A stretch of 64,000 nucleotides of DNA from Sorex araneus (GCF_027595985.1 NC_073304.1:216100500-216164499); one strand, 5' to 3'. Numbered from the stretch's first letter, positions 1 through 10,812 are shown. Translations and numbers: made by a program. The notes: a model not told the origin generated them from the sequence alone.

Positions 1-91
1 AGCTCTGGTAAACCATTCCTTTTGCCCAGTGTCCCTGGCACTGCCTACTCCCTTCCCAAGCACCACCAGGGTGGGCCCTCTAAAAGAATCA

Positions 92-200
92 GGGGCCAGA
101 GAGATAGTACAGCAGGTAGGGCCTTTGCTGAGTTTAAATCCCTGGAGCTGCCTATGATCCCCTGAGCACCACTGGGGTGGCCCTGCGGCCCCCGGCACTG
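92..200 (+). mobile_element. SOR-type SINE fragment
   Basis: Begins GGGCCAGAGAGATAGTACAG and reaches a degenerate GAGCACCACTGGGGTG. The B-box part is partly deleted. Confidence 0.65.
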
Positions 201-737
201 CAGCACTCCCCACCTCTCCCCCTATCCCCCCACCCCTGCAAGTCTGGGCCTTGTGTTGACTTGCCAGCCCAGTGGCTGAGAATTCCCAGGATGGAGGGAA
301 TCCCCAGGTCCTCTCTGTACTCTCTCTCCTCTGGCTGCTTTGCCTGCTCATGAGTGGGCCTGGCTGGCCACAAGCAGTGAGGGTCAGCAGAGCAGAGGGG
401 AAGGCAGGGGCAGGTGGGATGAAGAGGGAGTTGGGACACGTGAGAGACAGGGATGGCCCGGAAACCTTTGATTACTCTAAATGATGGTCTTAGAACATAA
501 GACGCCCATAGTTCCTACCCTGAGCACCCCCTAGTCTGTAAGGGACCCTCGCTGACTGTCATCTGACCCCTGGCAGAAAATGAGTAAGGAAACTTCCAGA
601 AGACACTCAGAAAAAGTTCCTTCCACCAAGATCCTCCAGGTGCCAGGGAAGGGACTCTGGGGTGGAAATCCCTGGTGGTCCCTCACAACCTGAACTGCAA
701 GTCCAGCAAAGAGTAGAGTTCCCCTGCCACTTCCCGG

Positions 738-756
738 TGTGTGTGTGTGTGTGGGT
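738..756. repeat. (TG)n microsatellite, short
   Basis: Eight or so uninterrupted TG units followed by GGGTGGGGG. Confidence 0.8.
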
Positions 757-848
757 GGGGGCATAGAGTTCCTGAGTGGAAGTGATGGCCAGCAGGATTA
801 GCACGGTAATCATGGCTCATGGCTTAGGTCTCTGGGATCTGAGTTCAG

Positions 849-1045
849 TGGGTTTTTTTTGTTTTTGTTTTTGTTTTTTTTCGTTTTTGGGTCACACCCA
901 ACATTGCTCAGGGGTTATTCCTGGCTCTGCACTCAGGAATTACTCCTGGCAGTGCTTGGGGGACCATATGGGATGCTGGGAATTGAACCCGGGTTGTCCT
1001 CGTGCAAGGCAAACGCCCTACCCGCTGTGTTATCTCTCCAGCCCC
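849..1045 (-). mobile_element. SOR-type SINE, near full length
   Basis: A T-rich tail followed by GTTTTTGGGTCACACCCAAC, ending TTATCTCTCCAGCCCC. Read on the minus strand it is a complete SINE. Confidence 0.9.
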
Positions 1046-1169
1046 TGGGTTCAGTAGTTTGAGGGGGGTCTTTCCACTTGGGGTGGGGTGGGGCCTCCTT
1101 GGAACGATGAGGGGAGGCAGCGTAGAGAGCCAGTGGAGGAGCCCAGGCAGAGGCCCCGCCCCCACGTAC

Positions 1170-1316
1170 CCGGATGTCGCCGGGGTCCAGGCTGCGCTCG
1201 CTCCAGGCCGAGGCGAGGCTGCTGTCCAGGTAGGAGCCTGAGCGCTGCAGGTCCAGCTCATCCTCCAACTCTTCGTCCACCATCTCCTCTCGGGAAGGGG
1301 CCCCGGGCCTCCGGAG
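1170..1316 (-). CDS. GPR179: GPR179 exon 10: proximal cytoplasmic tail
   Basis: 147 nt, phase 0 at both ends. It encodes REEMVDEE and an acidic/serine stretch ending ASAWSERSLDPGDIR. The acceptor is CCCAG|CTC and the donor CGG|GTACGT. The following intron runs off the left edge of the window without reaching the last exon. Confidence 0.92.
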
Positions 1317-4300
1317 CTGGGGAGAGATCTGCCTTGGCCGCCGGTGTCCGCTCTGTGGGGCCAGTCTGGGGGTTCCCCACCCCTCGGTCCAATTTGGGAT
1401 TCTGGGGCCCCAGAGAATTCCCTTCCCTCTTCTCGGGCTCAGCGGGTCGCGACTGGCAGGCCCCACAGTTTCCTAACCGAGTCCTGCAGCTCCCCCACCT
1501 ATCCTGGTAACTGTGTCCGAGCCGATGCTCAGAGCGGGCCAGGCTTTCCCAGTGAGCCAGGGTTCGAGCCCCAGTGGCAGCGCAAAAACTCAGGTAATGG
1601 GCCAGAGCGATAGTAAAGCAGGTTGGGCCTTTGCCTTGTGTGTGGCCAACCTGGGTTCCATCCCCGGCATCCCTTACGGTCAGTAACATTGCCAGGCGTC
1701 ATTCCTGAGTGTGGAACCAGGAGTAACCCCTGAGTATTGCCTGGCGTGATCCAAAAAGCCAAAAAAAAAAAAAAACAACCCATTTCTTTTTCTCAGAGTA
1801 TGGACTTTGGCCCAGGATCCATTCCTAGAGCTAACAGTGTCCTGAGCACTGCCAGAGTGCTCCCCCCACCACCAAAATATAAATAAATAAAAACAAAGCA
1901 AAAAAATCCCGCAGGCTGCCTCTTAGAGTCCTTGCCGGGGGTTTCACCCTGAGAAAGTGCTCGCTCAGCCTTCCCACCCTCACGCCCACCTGGAGCTGGT
2001 GCTGTGGGCCCGGGGCAGCCGCGGGGGGGAGGGGGGCTCACGCACCTTGGGGATGAAGATCAGGGCCAGCGTGGCGGTGACGGTGCCGTGGGTGTGCAGG
2101 AAGAAGAGGAGCAGCGTCCAGTCCGGGTGCAGAGAGGGGCCCAGCACAAACCTGGGGGCAGTCAGGGAGCTCTGGAGCCACGGGTGCCCCCCCCCCGGCT
2201 CCGATCTCTGCGGAGTGGGGGTGCTGGCTGGCGGGAGGAAGGTCCCCTTTCCTTCTACCTGCTTGCTCGAGGATGCAGGTCCCACTCTAAGGGCATGTGA
2301 ACCTGTGAACCTCCACCTATATGAGAAGCCCTCCTGGACTCTGCCTACACTGACTTCCTACAATCAATCCGGATTCCTGTTTTGTCCCGATTGATTCTGG
2401 CCCCACTGGAGGTGGCTCTACCCTCCGCACCTCTGGGCCCGCTGAGGTGAGAGCAGGAAGAAGGCAGGGAGAGCAGAGCACGTGTGCGCAGGAGCGTGAC
2501 GGGGTGCTAGGGAGGGGAACAGGGTGAGCGCAGGACTTGTTCCATACAGAAGGGGCGCCCTGTGGGGGGGGATTGAGGGGAAAGCTGGAGGGACCTTCCT
2601 TAGCGGGCAGAGGCCCAGCGGGGCATTAAAGGGGCCCATGGCAGGAGCTGGATCTGTGTCCTGGGCGGGGCGCCCAGGCTCACCTGGCAGCGTGGAAGGC
2701 AGTGGACAGCAGCAGCTCATTGTGCAGGGCAATGCCCAGGTAGCGCGGCTCGTGGAAGGCTGAGGGCACTGCCCGAGTGGCGTAGCAGAGAAAGCTGCCC
2801 CAGCACAGGAGCAAAACCTCAGCTGCAGGGCAAGAGGGGCAGCAGGAAGCGGCTCAGCTGCCCGCTCCTCACCCTGCAGGGGCACCAGCCCTGACCGCAG
2901 GAGGACCGGCCAGCTCTGAGACCTTCCGAGGGGGGGGGTCAGGGCCGGGGTGGACCCCACTCACCCACCACCATGATGTAGTCCCAGCGGTCGTGGTGAC
3001 AGAGATAGAAGTAGCGGCCGGCAGGCGTGTGGCCTCGGGTGATCAGGGCCGAGTGCTGGCCGCCTCGCTCCAGGACCCCCACTGTCCACACAGCCAGGAA
3101 GGTCAGTGCCACCAGCAGCAGCAGCGCCAGGCGCCACACCAGCCGGCCACGGCTCAGGGCGGGGCCCCGCTGGGCCGCCGGAGACAGAAAGAGCTGGAGC
3201 ACTCTACAACAAGGGGTACAGTGAGGAGTGGGGGGGGCGGGGAGAGGGGCCAGGGCTATTCTGCACGGACCTGCCCGCCTGCCCCTGCCACAGGGACACC
3301 GCCCCCCCCCCGGGTGGCGATGGTATGGAGGACCGGAATGATGGGGCAAGACTGGAGGGGCCCCGGGGCGGGGAGCTGGCTCTGGGCCAAACCATCCCCT
3401 TGGTGAGCCGGGGATGAGGGGGCCCTGGGCGAGGGCAGGGGAGCTCTGTGGGCCCGACCTGTGGAGCCGGAGTGTGATGGAGCCGTAGACGGTAACGAAG
3501 CCGAGCAGCCGCACCCAGCGGAGGGCGATGCAGCGGAACACGCTGGGCCGGAAGTACAGGATGAAGACCTGTGGAAGGGCACGGAGGGCTGCCCGAGGCT
3601 CAGGCCGGCGCAGTGCAGCGTCCGCGCAGCAGCTCAGAGGCCAGGGACTGTTGGGCCCCCGCCTGCCTTTGAAGAGGGGGAGTCTGGGGTCTCTCCCCGC
3701 CAAGAGGGCAGAGAAGGGGTCTGGGGCTCGGAACGATGTCAGGGTGGGGTGACTGGGGGATCCTGGCAGGCAGGTCCGCCTCTGGCCACTGACTCACAGG
3801 GAAATAGAGCAGCAAGGATCCAAAAAGGACGGCTTCCAGCAGGACCAGCCCAGCTGCGCGGACCTTCTGCAAAGAGGGGCGTGTTGGTGGGGTGGCGGGG
3901 TGGGGGACAGGGCCTGGGCCAGGCTCTGAGGTTTGTGCTCCCAATCACCCAGCCTAAGGCTTCAGCCTCTGAAGTCAGCGCCCCTGTCTCTGTCCACAGT
4001 CTGCCCCCCACCCCAGGCCTCCCTCCAGGCTCCACTGACGCTCAGTCTGGTTTCTCGTGACCCCTTGTCAGCTGGCTGCCTGCCCCTTCCAGTCCCCACC
4101 TGGGCCCCCGTGACCCAGAGCAGGTCACCAGAGCAAGAAGAGAGTATTCAATCACTGCTCCACATTGAGTCTGCCAGCCCCCGGCACGTCCCTGCCTGGT
4201 AGCACTCAGCTCGCTCGGACACCTGCTGCAGAGCTGTCCCAGAGCCTGCTCTGGCCATCACAGTCTCCAGGACCCTCCGTCCTTGCCCCTGCTGGGCTAG

Positions 4301-7300
4301 GAGCTTCCCCAGGCCTGGGCCGCGGCCCTGGTGTCTATGCAGTGTCTGTTTTGGTTTGGCTTTGGGGGTTTGTGCTTGAAAGTAGTGGGAAGGGGCAACT
4401 CCTGGTGGTCTCTGACCAACCAGGCTGGGAATGTGAGGATATGGGTGGGGCTGCCCAGACCTCATGGTGCCAGGAACCACCAGGGCCAGCTTTGCCAGGA
4501 CAAGACCATGTGCTGAGAGTCAAACCTCTCCCAGCAGATCCTGGGATCTTCCACGGAGCCATCTCCCCCGGCCCACAGGAAGGAGGTTAAGTCCACCGCC
4601 TTCGTTTTACAGACAAGGCCATCATCAGGCCACTTGCCTGATACCCCACCCTGCATCAGCATCAGAACCAAGACCCAAACCCGTTCTCCCCAGTTCTAGT
4701 CTGAGGTCCTTTGTGGTCCCCAGCTGAAGCGGGGCCCCGCGGGGCCTGCCTTGCCTTGCTCCGGCGACAGCGGTAGGACACCACCATACCCAGGAAGACA
4801 GCCAGCATGCAGCAGGCCTGGCAGGCCAGGACGGCAGCCCGCAGTGCCAGGGCCTCCGCCACCAGGCACGGTGCAGCATCCAGGCAGCTGGCACAGTCCT
4901 GGGCACACGGCTGACACCGCAGCAGCTGCCCGGAGCTGTCTGGGGGGGCCGCGACCTGCACAGCAGGCTCCTCTAGGCCTGCAGGGAATGAGAGGGGCGG
5001 GAGACGGTGTGGCTGCGCATCCTGGGATCTGTCCCAAAGTTCTGTCCCCATCCCCCCGGGGCCCCCACATTCTCTCCCACCCGCTTTGATCTGTGCCTCG
5101 GGTCAGCTGGGGGAACAGGGAGAGAGGAGGAAGCGGGTACCGCAGGGGAGGGTCAGAGGAGGTGAGACCCTTTCAGGGCTCCTGGGGGTCCACTCTCATC
5201 AGCTCAGCAGAGTCAGGGCCAGGGTTCATTCTCAGCATGCACAGTCACCCCCAAAGTGCACCCTGCTATTCTCTCAACATCTCTCCTTACCCCCAGAAGT
5301 CTCCCCTCTGGGTGTCACCTCAAGTTGCTTTTCCTCCCCAGGTGCTTCCCTGCCTTTCCCCATGGCCAGCTCAGCCCACCCCTCGCCCTCTCCATGTTGA
5401 TCACGTACCCGCAGAGAGGTTCACCCCGTAGAAGCCAGGTCGGCAGCGGCAGAGGTAGCGGCCAAGGACGAAGCCCTGCAACTTGAGGGGGATGCACTGT
5501 GGACGACATGCAGGGAGCGGTCATGTGGGAGAGGGATGGGGTCTGCCTTCCTGTCGTGGCTCCAGGCCCACCCTCAGGAGCCTCCCCGGATGCTCCTGCT
5601 GGTGCTGAGAGATGTGGAAACCCTGCCCTACACCCCACCACCAATGCTCAGACACCCCAGGCCCATGGGTGGCTCCATCATCCTCAGGACAGGCGGCCAG
5701 TGCCCAGCAGTTCAGGGGTACCAGGATCCAGGTGTCACTGGAGCGGGGTCCCAGGGGGCAGCAGGAAGACCAATCACACCTGGGCACCTCCATCCTCCTT
5801 CACGAGGCTCCATCAGCCTCTCTTCCATATACAGATGGGCTGAATAGTCCCCCAAGGGGGAGCAGCTGCCAGTCACCTCAGGGACCATCTGGCATAGGGC
5901 TGCGTCCCCCATGCAAAGGCCAGGCTAAGACCAGGCTCGTGGGAGTGTCAAGGCCAGGTCTTTGTTTTGGTTTGGGGGCCTCACCCAGCAATGCTCCAGG
6001 GTTACTCCTGACTCTGTGCTCAGGAATCACTTCTGGAGGTGCTTGGGAGGCCATATGGAGTGCCAGGGATCAAACCAGGATCGGTCGCATGCAAGGCAGG
6101 CTCCTGGCTGTACTTCCAGCCCCATCAAGGTCAGCTTTTTTTTTTTTTTTTGCTTTTTGGGTCACACCCAGCAATGCACAGGGGTTACTCCTGGCTCTGT
6201 ACTCAAGAATTACCCTTTGCAGTGCTCAGGGGACCAAATGGAATGCTGGGATTCAAAGCCGGGTTAGCTGCGTACAAGGCAAATAAATGCCCTACCCGCT
6301 GTGCTATCGCTCCAGCCCCAAAGGTCAGCTCTTAATTTTGCCTTTGCTCCTTGATGTTTGCCCAGCAGGAAACCCAGCCCACAGTGGGTAGGACACTCGC
6401 CTTGCATGCAGCTGGCCTGGGTTTGATCTCTGGCACCCTGAGCCCTGCCAAGAGTGATCCCCGAACACTGCCAGATATGGCACAAAGCCAAACAAACCAA
6501 CACACCGAAGGCTAGCATCACATCTCCAACACACCTCAGCCCCGCCTCCCCAAGCCCCAAGAGGGACCGGAGAGGCGAAAAGAGCCGTGGGCCTGCGCCG
6601 TCTCCTCACCTGCGTGCTGTTGAGGTCACACATGTGTGTGTCAGAGAACCAGCCCAGGCCACGGGAGCACTGATTGATGTCCACACTCTGGAGGTCTAGG
6701 TCCATCTGCACCTGCCCCCTAAGCAATCAGCAGTGAGAGGCACTGTGAAGGGGTCATGTGTCCTTGAGCCCCATATCCTGCTTGCCCACTGCCGAGTGGC
6801 TGGAGAGAAGGGAGGAGATTCCATTTCTCCAGACTTTCTCCCAGACTGACCCTGGCAGCCACACCCCCGCCTCAGCGACTCCTGCATCCCCTGAGATTTT
6901 CAACCTCCCTTTTTTTTGTTTGTTTGTTTTGGGGCCACACCTAGCGATGCACAGGGGTTACTCCTGGCTCATACATTCAGGAATTACTCCGGGCCGTGCT
7001 CAGGGGACCATAAGGGATGCTCAGAATTAAACCCGGGTCAGCCGCATGCAAGGCAAATTCCCTACCCACTGTGCTATCACTCCAGCCCCTTCAACCTCCC
7101 TTTAACCAGCTTCTGCTCATGGCAAGAGGGAGAGTGCATGTCAGGAGAGGTGGGACCGGAGCACTGATGAATGATCTGAATTTTCAAACATTCCCATTGC
7201 ATACACATAAGCATATACACAGATACAGAGATACATGTGGACACGCACTCATCACACACACATTCACATATACACATGCACACACTCACACAGACATGCA

Positions 7301-9420
7301 TCCACACACACCCACACCGACACACTCACCGACACATACACATAAACACAACATATATGCACTCGCATACATGCACTGACACACAGACACACATTCATCG
7401 CAGACACTCACAGATATACACACAGAAACACACACCCAAACACTCAAGCATATACACACAGAGACATGTACCCATGCACATCCATGCCTACACACACAGA
7501 CACACAGTGGCAATCATACACACAGGCAGACACACATACACATTCACACACATATACCTACATAGACATCCTCAGACACACATAAACATTCATTACAGAT
7601 ACACTCGCATATTCACCATACATACACACTCACACAAGCCCAAACAGACATCAGCCTACACACAAAGATGCACATGGACACATACACATGCACATAAACA
7701 CACACATACACACTCATATACATACACAGACACACATTTATCGCACACATTCATGCATACACACAGACATGCACCTACACACATATACGTACAGACACAT
7801 GCTCACACACACTTAGACATACACACAGAGACACACAGAGACACACACACATGCAGCTCAGCTATTAATCACCCCCTCAATCTGCCCAAATCAGATCTGA
7901 GATGATCACAGGGCAGGTATTGATGGAGGAGCCAGCCAGGGCTGCCCGGGGGGGGGGGGGGGGCGGGCAGGAGGGGAGGCCTCTGGGGAGATGCATGGGG
8001 ACCTGAGAAACAAGGTTGCTTGTGCCTCCAAGGGCTGGAGCCTGCAGCCACATCCTTCCCCCACCTGTTGAGTGAGTGTTTGAGGAGTGCCTCAGGGTCC
8101 AGAAGTCTGCAGAAACACAGCAGAGCACTATCGAAGCAGGAATACCGCCCCTAGGACCCTGGGGCCCCACCAGCTTCTCCACAGAGGGCGCTGCGGGCCA
8201 CGCCTCCCTGAAAACTTCCCTGCTCCAGTGCGCCCCAGAGCAGTGGCTGGAGACGCCGGGCCAGGGGTGGCTCAGCACTTACCCCCGCCAGCCCTCTCGG
8301 CCTGACACCCATATCTCAGGTCTTAGAGCCCAAGACCCACTCTCACCTGCACCTGTTCATCCGTGCACACGCGCGCACACACACACATGTTCATATGCAC
8401 ACGTGTAAGCAGATTGAGTCTTTACATGTGTCCAGCCCCACTGCTAGTGTTAACAGTCACAGAGCCCCGGAGTCTGCAAATACACACGGCTGTGCCCCAG
8501 TGAGCACTCCCGTATGACCCATGCACAGCCATCAGGACTTCTATGCCCCCAGCTGGACTGTGTGTGTTATCCCCCCACCCCAGACCCTCCACCCCAGTGC
8601 ATCCAATTCTACACAAACCCGCTCACCTCGCCTCCGGGCTAAGGTCTGGCTTCAGTCCGTAGAAGGTGGCCGAGAGTGTGACCAGCCAGCCGGGACGGAG
8701 CTGGCCCTCTTGGCAGTCCAGGAAGGGAGCGGTCAGCCTCACGTGCTGCATGTCTCCCACATAGCCATCCCCCCGGGGCCACTTGGGGCTGCCCAGACTC
8801 CCCAGGTCATTGGTGAGAACCCGCTTCTGAAGGGCAGGGCTGTCCGGGGCTCTGGCAGGGCCCCGCTCCCACATCCTGGTCTGAGATAAGTCCTCAAGGA
8901 TGGTCTCGTCCCCGCTCCGGGTGGCCTGCAGGGCCAGTGGCAGGTGGCTGGCCCCTGGCGGAGGGTTAAAGGTCAGAAGAACCCGGTATGTCCTCGGGTC
9001 TCCCTCGGCCAAGCTTCGGACCAAGGCCTGGTACCATTCCACGTCCTCCTCCACGCTGGACTCACGGATGTCGTTGGCCTGCAGCAGCATGTTGAGGAAG
9101 TTGGCGGCCTGGGCCAGGACGCCCGCTGCCCGCTGGAGGAGGGGGGGCAGCCCTGGGCTCCCTCCTGCCCCCTGGGCGACGTAGCGTTGGCTGCAGTTAG
9201 CCCCCAGCAGCTGCTGGGCATCTCCAGAGTAGAGAAAAGCCAGGGCTGCCTCTGCCCTCTCCGGGGCCCGCCACCCGGGCACGGGTCCTGGCTGGACTTG
9301 GGGGGACAGAGCAGGCAGAGGGTTCAGCGGCCCTGGACCCCTCCAGGCCCAGCTACAGAGGAAACAGCAGCTCAGTAGCCCCCACACGGGAGAGGGCAAG
9401 ACCACTGCTGGGGTGCCCAT
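1170..9420 (-). CDS. GPR179: GPR179 (orphan class C GPCR), exons 1-10, 3' part outside window
   Basis: GPR179 is a class C orphan receptor of retinal ON-bipolar dendrites. It anchors RGS7/RGS11-Gbeta5 near mGluR6 and TRPM1, and human loss causes congenital stationary night blindness (known biology). Exons, in transcript order: 9420-8627, 6718-6610, 5496-5409, 4978-4755, 3866-3798, 3568-3459, 3203-2965, 2822-2684, 2151-2046, 1316-1170. Joined, they give 675 codons with no stop. They encode a signal peptide (about residues 1-26), an ectodomain corresponding to the Cache region known from GPR158, an EGF-like module (about 275-330), a Cys-rich linker and seven membrane helices (about 378-626). 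The next exon, encoding the long tail with repeated CPWE-type motifs in other mammals, lies beyond position 1. I identified the gene by recalled similarity to the human protein. Every intron is GT-AG except intron 4 (GC-AG). No disabling change is visible. Confidence 0.95.
1598..1775 (+). mobile_element. SOR-type SINE, full length
   Basis: Starts GGGCCAGAGCGATAGTAAAG and ends GCGTGATCCAAAAAGCC plus A15. It lies in GPR179 intron 9. A degenerate second copy or fragment may follow at about 1797-1895. Confidence 0.88.
2046..2151 (-). CDS. GPR179: GPR179 exon 9: TM7
   Basis: 106 nt encoding FVLGPSLHPDWTLLLFF and the rest of the seventh helix to LALIFIPK, which is the FxPK motif after TM7 typical of class C receptors. 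The donor is AAG|GTGCGT. Confidence 0.92.
2684..2822 (-). CDS. GPR179: GPR179 exon 8: TM5 and TM6
   Basis: 139 nt encoding AEVLLLCWGSFLCYATR, the conserved FHEPRY loop and LHNELLLSTAFHAAR. The split Arg codon continues in exon 9. The acceptor is TGCAG|CTGAGG and the donor CCAG|GTGAGC. Confidence 0.92.
2965..3203 (-). CDS. GPR179: GPR179 exon 7: TM4, extracellular loop 2, start of TM5
   Basis: 239 nt. It encodes a Leu/Val-rich fourth helix (LLLLVALTFLAVWTVGV), the loop with FYLCHHDRWDY, and the beginning of TM5 (IMVV). The loop Cys is the usual disulfide partner of the TM3 Cys. The donor is G|GTGAGT, in phase 1. Confidence 0.92.
3459..3568 (-). CDS. GPR179: GPR179 exon 6: end of TM2 and TM3
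   Basis: 110 nt encoding VFILYFRPSVFRC and the third helix (VRLLGFVTVYGSI). The Cys in FRCIALRW is the conserved TM3 Cys position of class C receptors. The donor is AG|GTCGGG, in phase 2. Confidence 0.92.
3798..3866 (-). CDS. GPR179: GPR179 exon 5: TM2
   Basis: 69 nt, phase 0 at both ends. It encodes KVRAAG followed by a hydrophobic helix ending LLLYFP. The acceptor is TGCAG|AAG and the donor CCT|GTGAGT. Confidence 0.92.
4560..4705. repeat. Possible MIR fragment
   Basis: Contains GTTTTACAGACAAGG, then CACTTGCCTGA and AGAACCAAGACCCAAACCC in the order expected of a diverged MIR SINE. It lies in GPR179 intron 4 to exon 4 flank. Weak evidence. Confidence 0.35.
4755..4978 (-). CDS. GPR179: GPR179 exon 4: Cys-rich linker and TM1
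   Basis: 224 nt. It encodes a CxxC-rich linker (CQPCAQDCASC) and the first membrane helix (about AVLACQACCMLAVFLGMVV), then the basic intracellular start SYRCRRSK. The reading frame and protein alignment put its end at AAG|GCAAGG, so the intron uses a GC donor. No GT in the following bases fits. Confidence 0.9.
5409..5496 (-). CDS. GPR179: GPR179 exon 3: second half of EGF-like module
   Basis: 88 nt encoding CIPL...RYLCRCRPGFYG, the closing cysteines and GFYG turn of an EGF-like fold. The acceptor is CCACAG|TGC and the donor GCGG|GTACGT. It leaves in phase 1. Confidence 0.93.
5961..6122 (-). mobile_element. SOR-type SINE, older copy
   Basis: Starts TTTGGGGGCCTCACCCAGC and ends CTGTACTTCCAGCCCC. 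Diverged from the young copies. Confidence 0.8.
6135..6319 (-). mobile_element. SOR-type SINE, full length
   Basis: T15 then GCTTTTTGGGTCACACCC, through to CTATCGCTCCAGCCCC. It directly follows another copy in the same orientation. Confidence 0.92.
6371..6497 (+). mobile_element. SOR-type SINE, diverged fragment
   Basis: CACAGTGGGTAGGACACTCGCC through CCAGATATGGCACAAAGCC. The head is lost. It lies about 110 bp from GPR179 exon 2. Confidence 0.65.
6610..6718 (-). CDS. GPR179: GPR179 exon 2: first half of EGF-like module
   Basis: 109 nt, entering in phase 2 (the split Arg codon AG|G) and leaving in phase 0. It encodes the calcium-binding-EGF-like start SVDINQC and ends at NSTQ, an N-glycosylation sequon. 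The acceptor is TTAG and the donor CAG|GTGAGG. Confidence 0.93.
6909..7088 (-). mobile_element. SOR-type SINE, full length
   Basis: A (TTTG)n tail, GGGGCCACACCTAGCGATGC, ending CTATCACTCCAGCCCC. It lies in GPR179 intron 1. Confidence 0.9.
7195..7856. repeat. Degenerate CA-rich tract, about 660 bp
   Basis: A long imperfect array of ACACAC, ATACACA, CAGACAC and similar units in GPR179 intron 1. There is no regular repeat-spacer pattern. The long open frames in it are low-complexity His/Thr artefacts. Confidence 0.95.
7948..7963. repeat. (G)16 homopolymer
   Basis: Sixteen consecutive G flanked by CCC on the left and CGGGC on the right. It is a likely sequencing-difficult site and its exact length is uncertain. 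Confidence 0.85.
8627..9420 (-). CDS. GPR179: GPR179 exon 1: signal peptide and ectodomain
   Basis: The ATG at 9420-9418 opens with MGTPAVVL and a hydrophobic WGLLSCCFL core, which is a signal peptide. The frame is open further upstream, but this Met matches the remembered human start. The exon covers residues 1-264 plus two bases of codon 265. It contains NCS, a possible N-glycosylation site, and the conserved stretch ending YGLKPDLSPEAR. The donor after 8627 reads AG|GTGAGC. This segment corresponds to the extracellular Cache-like region of the GPR158/GPR179 pair. Confidence 0.95.
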
Positions 9421-9548
9421 CCCCGGGGCAGTTCTAGGCACCGTGGGGTCCAGCCCAGGCTGCCTGAGGGACACGGGGCTCAGGAGAGCGCAGCTGGCTA
9501 AAGCCTGGGGCTGCCGCTTCTCTCCCTCCCTCCCCTCCCTCCCTCCTC

Positions 9549-9559
9549 TGTGTGTGTGT

Positions 9560-9599
<40 letters not shown>
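9549..9599. repeat. (TG)n microsatellite upstream of GPR179 start
   Basis: About 25 TG units with one TA interruption, about 130 bp 5' of the GPR179 ATG (CA on the gene strand), preceded by a CCTCCCTC tract. It may sit in or near the GPR179 promoter or 5' UTR. Confidence 0.9.
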
Positions 9600-9600
<1 letters not shown>

Positions 9601-10059
9601 TTTCTCTCTCTGGCACCCTCTCGCCTGCTTTTTTCTCCTGTCAGCTGGCTTCTGGACATAAACATGAGAGCTCTGATCCCCCTCTCTCATTGTGCTCCCC
9701 CCATGGCCCCCCTTGGGACCCTTCCACTCTCTTCTCCCCTCTCCCCACCTCTGCCCATGAGGCCCTGCCCCCATCCACATCTGCTCCGGAGAGATGGAGA
9801 GAGGAGTAAGGGATCAGCATCCTCCCCTGACCCCGCCCAAGACAGGGCGCCATGGCAACTGGATATGAGCCCGTGCCCGCATCTCCACAACCCCTCTCCC
9901 CCCAAGTCCCCACCCCTGCATTGGTTGCCAAAGGGAGGACAAAGGTCACACCACCTCCTGGAGGTCTCTCGGGCTGGGACCTGAGGTTGGCAATGGGAGG
10001 GTGGGAGAGAGACCCAGAGAGAGCCAGAGGCTCTGTGCACAGATCCCGGCAGCGTGGAC

Positions 10060-10180
10060 CATGCTTTTCCATGCATTGTCTCCTTGAGTCTTCCCCACCA
10101 CCATGAACGGGACCATGAGCCCATTTCACAGAGCAGACTCAGTCACAGCAAGAGCAGCACAGCTGAGACTCCCCTGCTTT
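10060..10180. repeat. Possible MIR fragment
   Basis: Order of TTGTCTCCTTGAGTCTTCCC, CATTTCACAGAGCAGACTCAG and CACAGCAAGAGC resembles a diverged MIR core. Weak. Confidence 0.4.
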
Positions 10181-10639
10181 ACCCCAGCCAACCACCACCA
10201 GCACCCTGTCACCCCTCAGGGACCCTGAGGAAGGCCCAGGACAGCCAAGTCCATCGAGGCCCCGAAGAGACTGTCCTACACCTGAGCCCCCCAGCCAAGC
10301 CTCCCCGGGGTCTCCGCCTTCCCAGCCCAGGGGACTGTCCTCCACGGGGCCAGCAGCCATGAGGGGAGGAGGCATGGAGTGCGATGCCTCTGCTTCTCCC
10401 CCTTTACCGTGGCCCCGAGCCCCCCGGCCCCCCCCCCCATCTTCCTTCTGTGTCTGCCTCTCGGTTCTTCCTGCTTCTCTTTAGGTTTGGTGCTTTCAGG
10501 ACTCATGGATGGCTCCCAGCAGTGCTCAGACCCCGTGGTGCCGGGGTGCGGGGGGGTCACACCTGGGGCTCCCTCAGGCTTGGTGTGTGCTCTAGCCCTT
10601 GAAGCCCTCTTCTTGGTACTTTCCTTGATTTGCTTTTTC

Positions 10640-10812
10640 TTTTGTTCTTTTTATTTTTTGGGGGGTCACACCTGGTAATGCTCAGGGTGTGGCCCAGACT
10701 CTGCACTCAGGGATCACTTCCAGTGGTCTTGGGCAACCAGATGGGGTGCTGGGGGTGGAGCCCAGGTGGGCCACATGTAGGGCAAGGGCCCTACCTACTG
10801 TCCTGTCTTTTG
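10640..10812 (-). mobile_element. SOR-type SINE, old copy
   Basis: GGGGGGTCACACCTGGTAATG followed by a diverged body to GGCCCTACCTACTGTCCTGTC. Confidence 0.75.

Larger units (their letters stand above)
1..1169 (-). other. GPR179: GPR179 intron 10 (partial)
   Basis: Non-coding apart from two SINEs (92-200 and 849-1045) and a short TG tract near 738. I found no sequence resembling the expected start of the terminal GPR179 exon. Confidence 0.7.

Noticed and set aside
7195-7856. Possible CRISPR-like array
   Set aside because: Units are 2-8 bp and irregular, with no constant repeat and unique spacers, and the genome is mammalian.
7237-7905. 222-codon His/Thr-rich open frame
   Set aside because: It is the translation of the CA-rich tract.
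8181-8196. CCACAGAGGGCGCTG in GPR179 intron 1 as a CTCF site
   Set aside because: The left half of the motif is out of register by one base.
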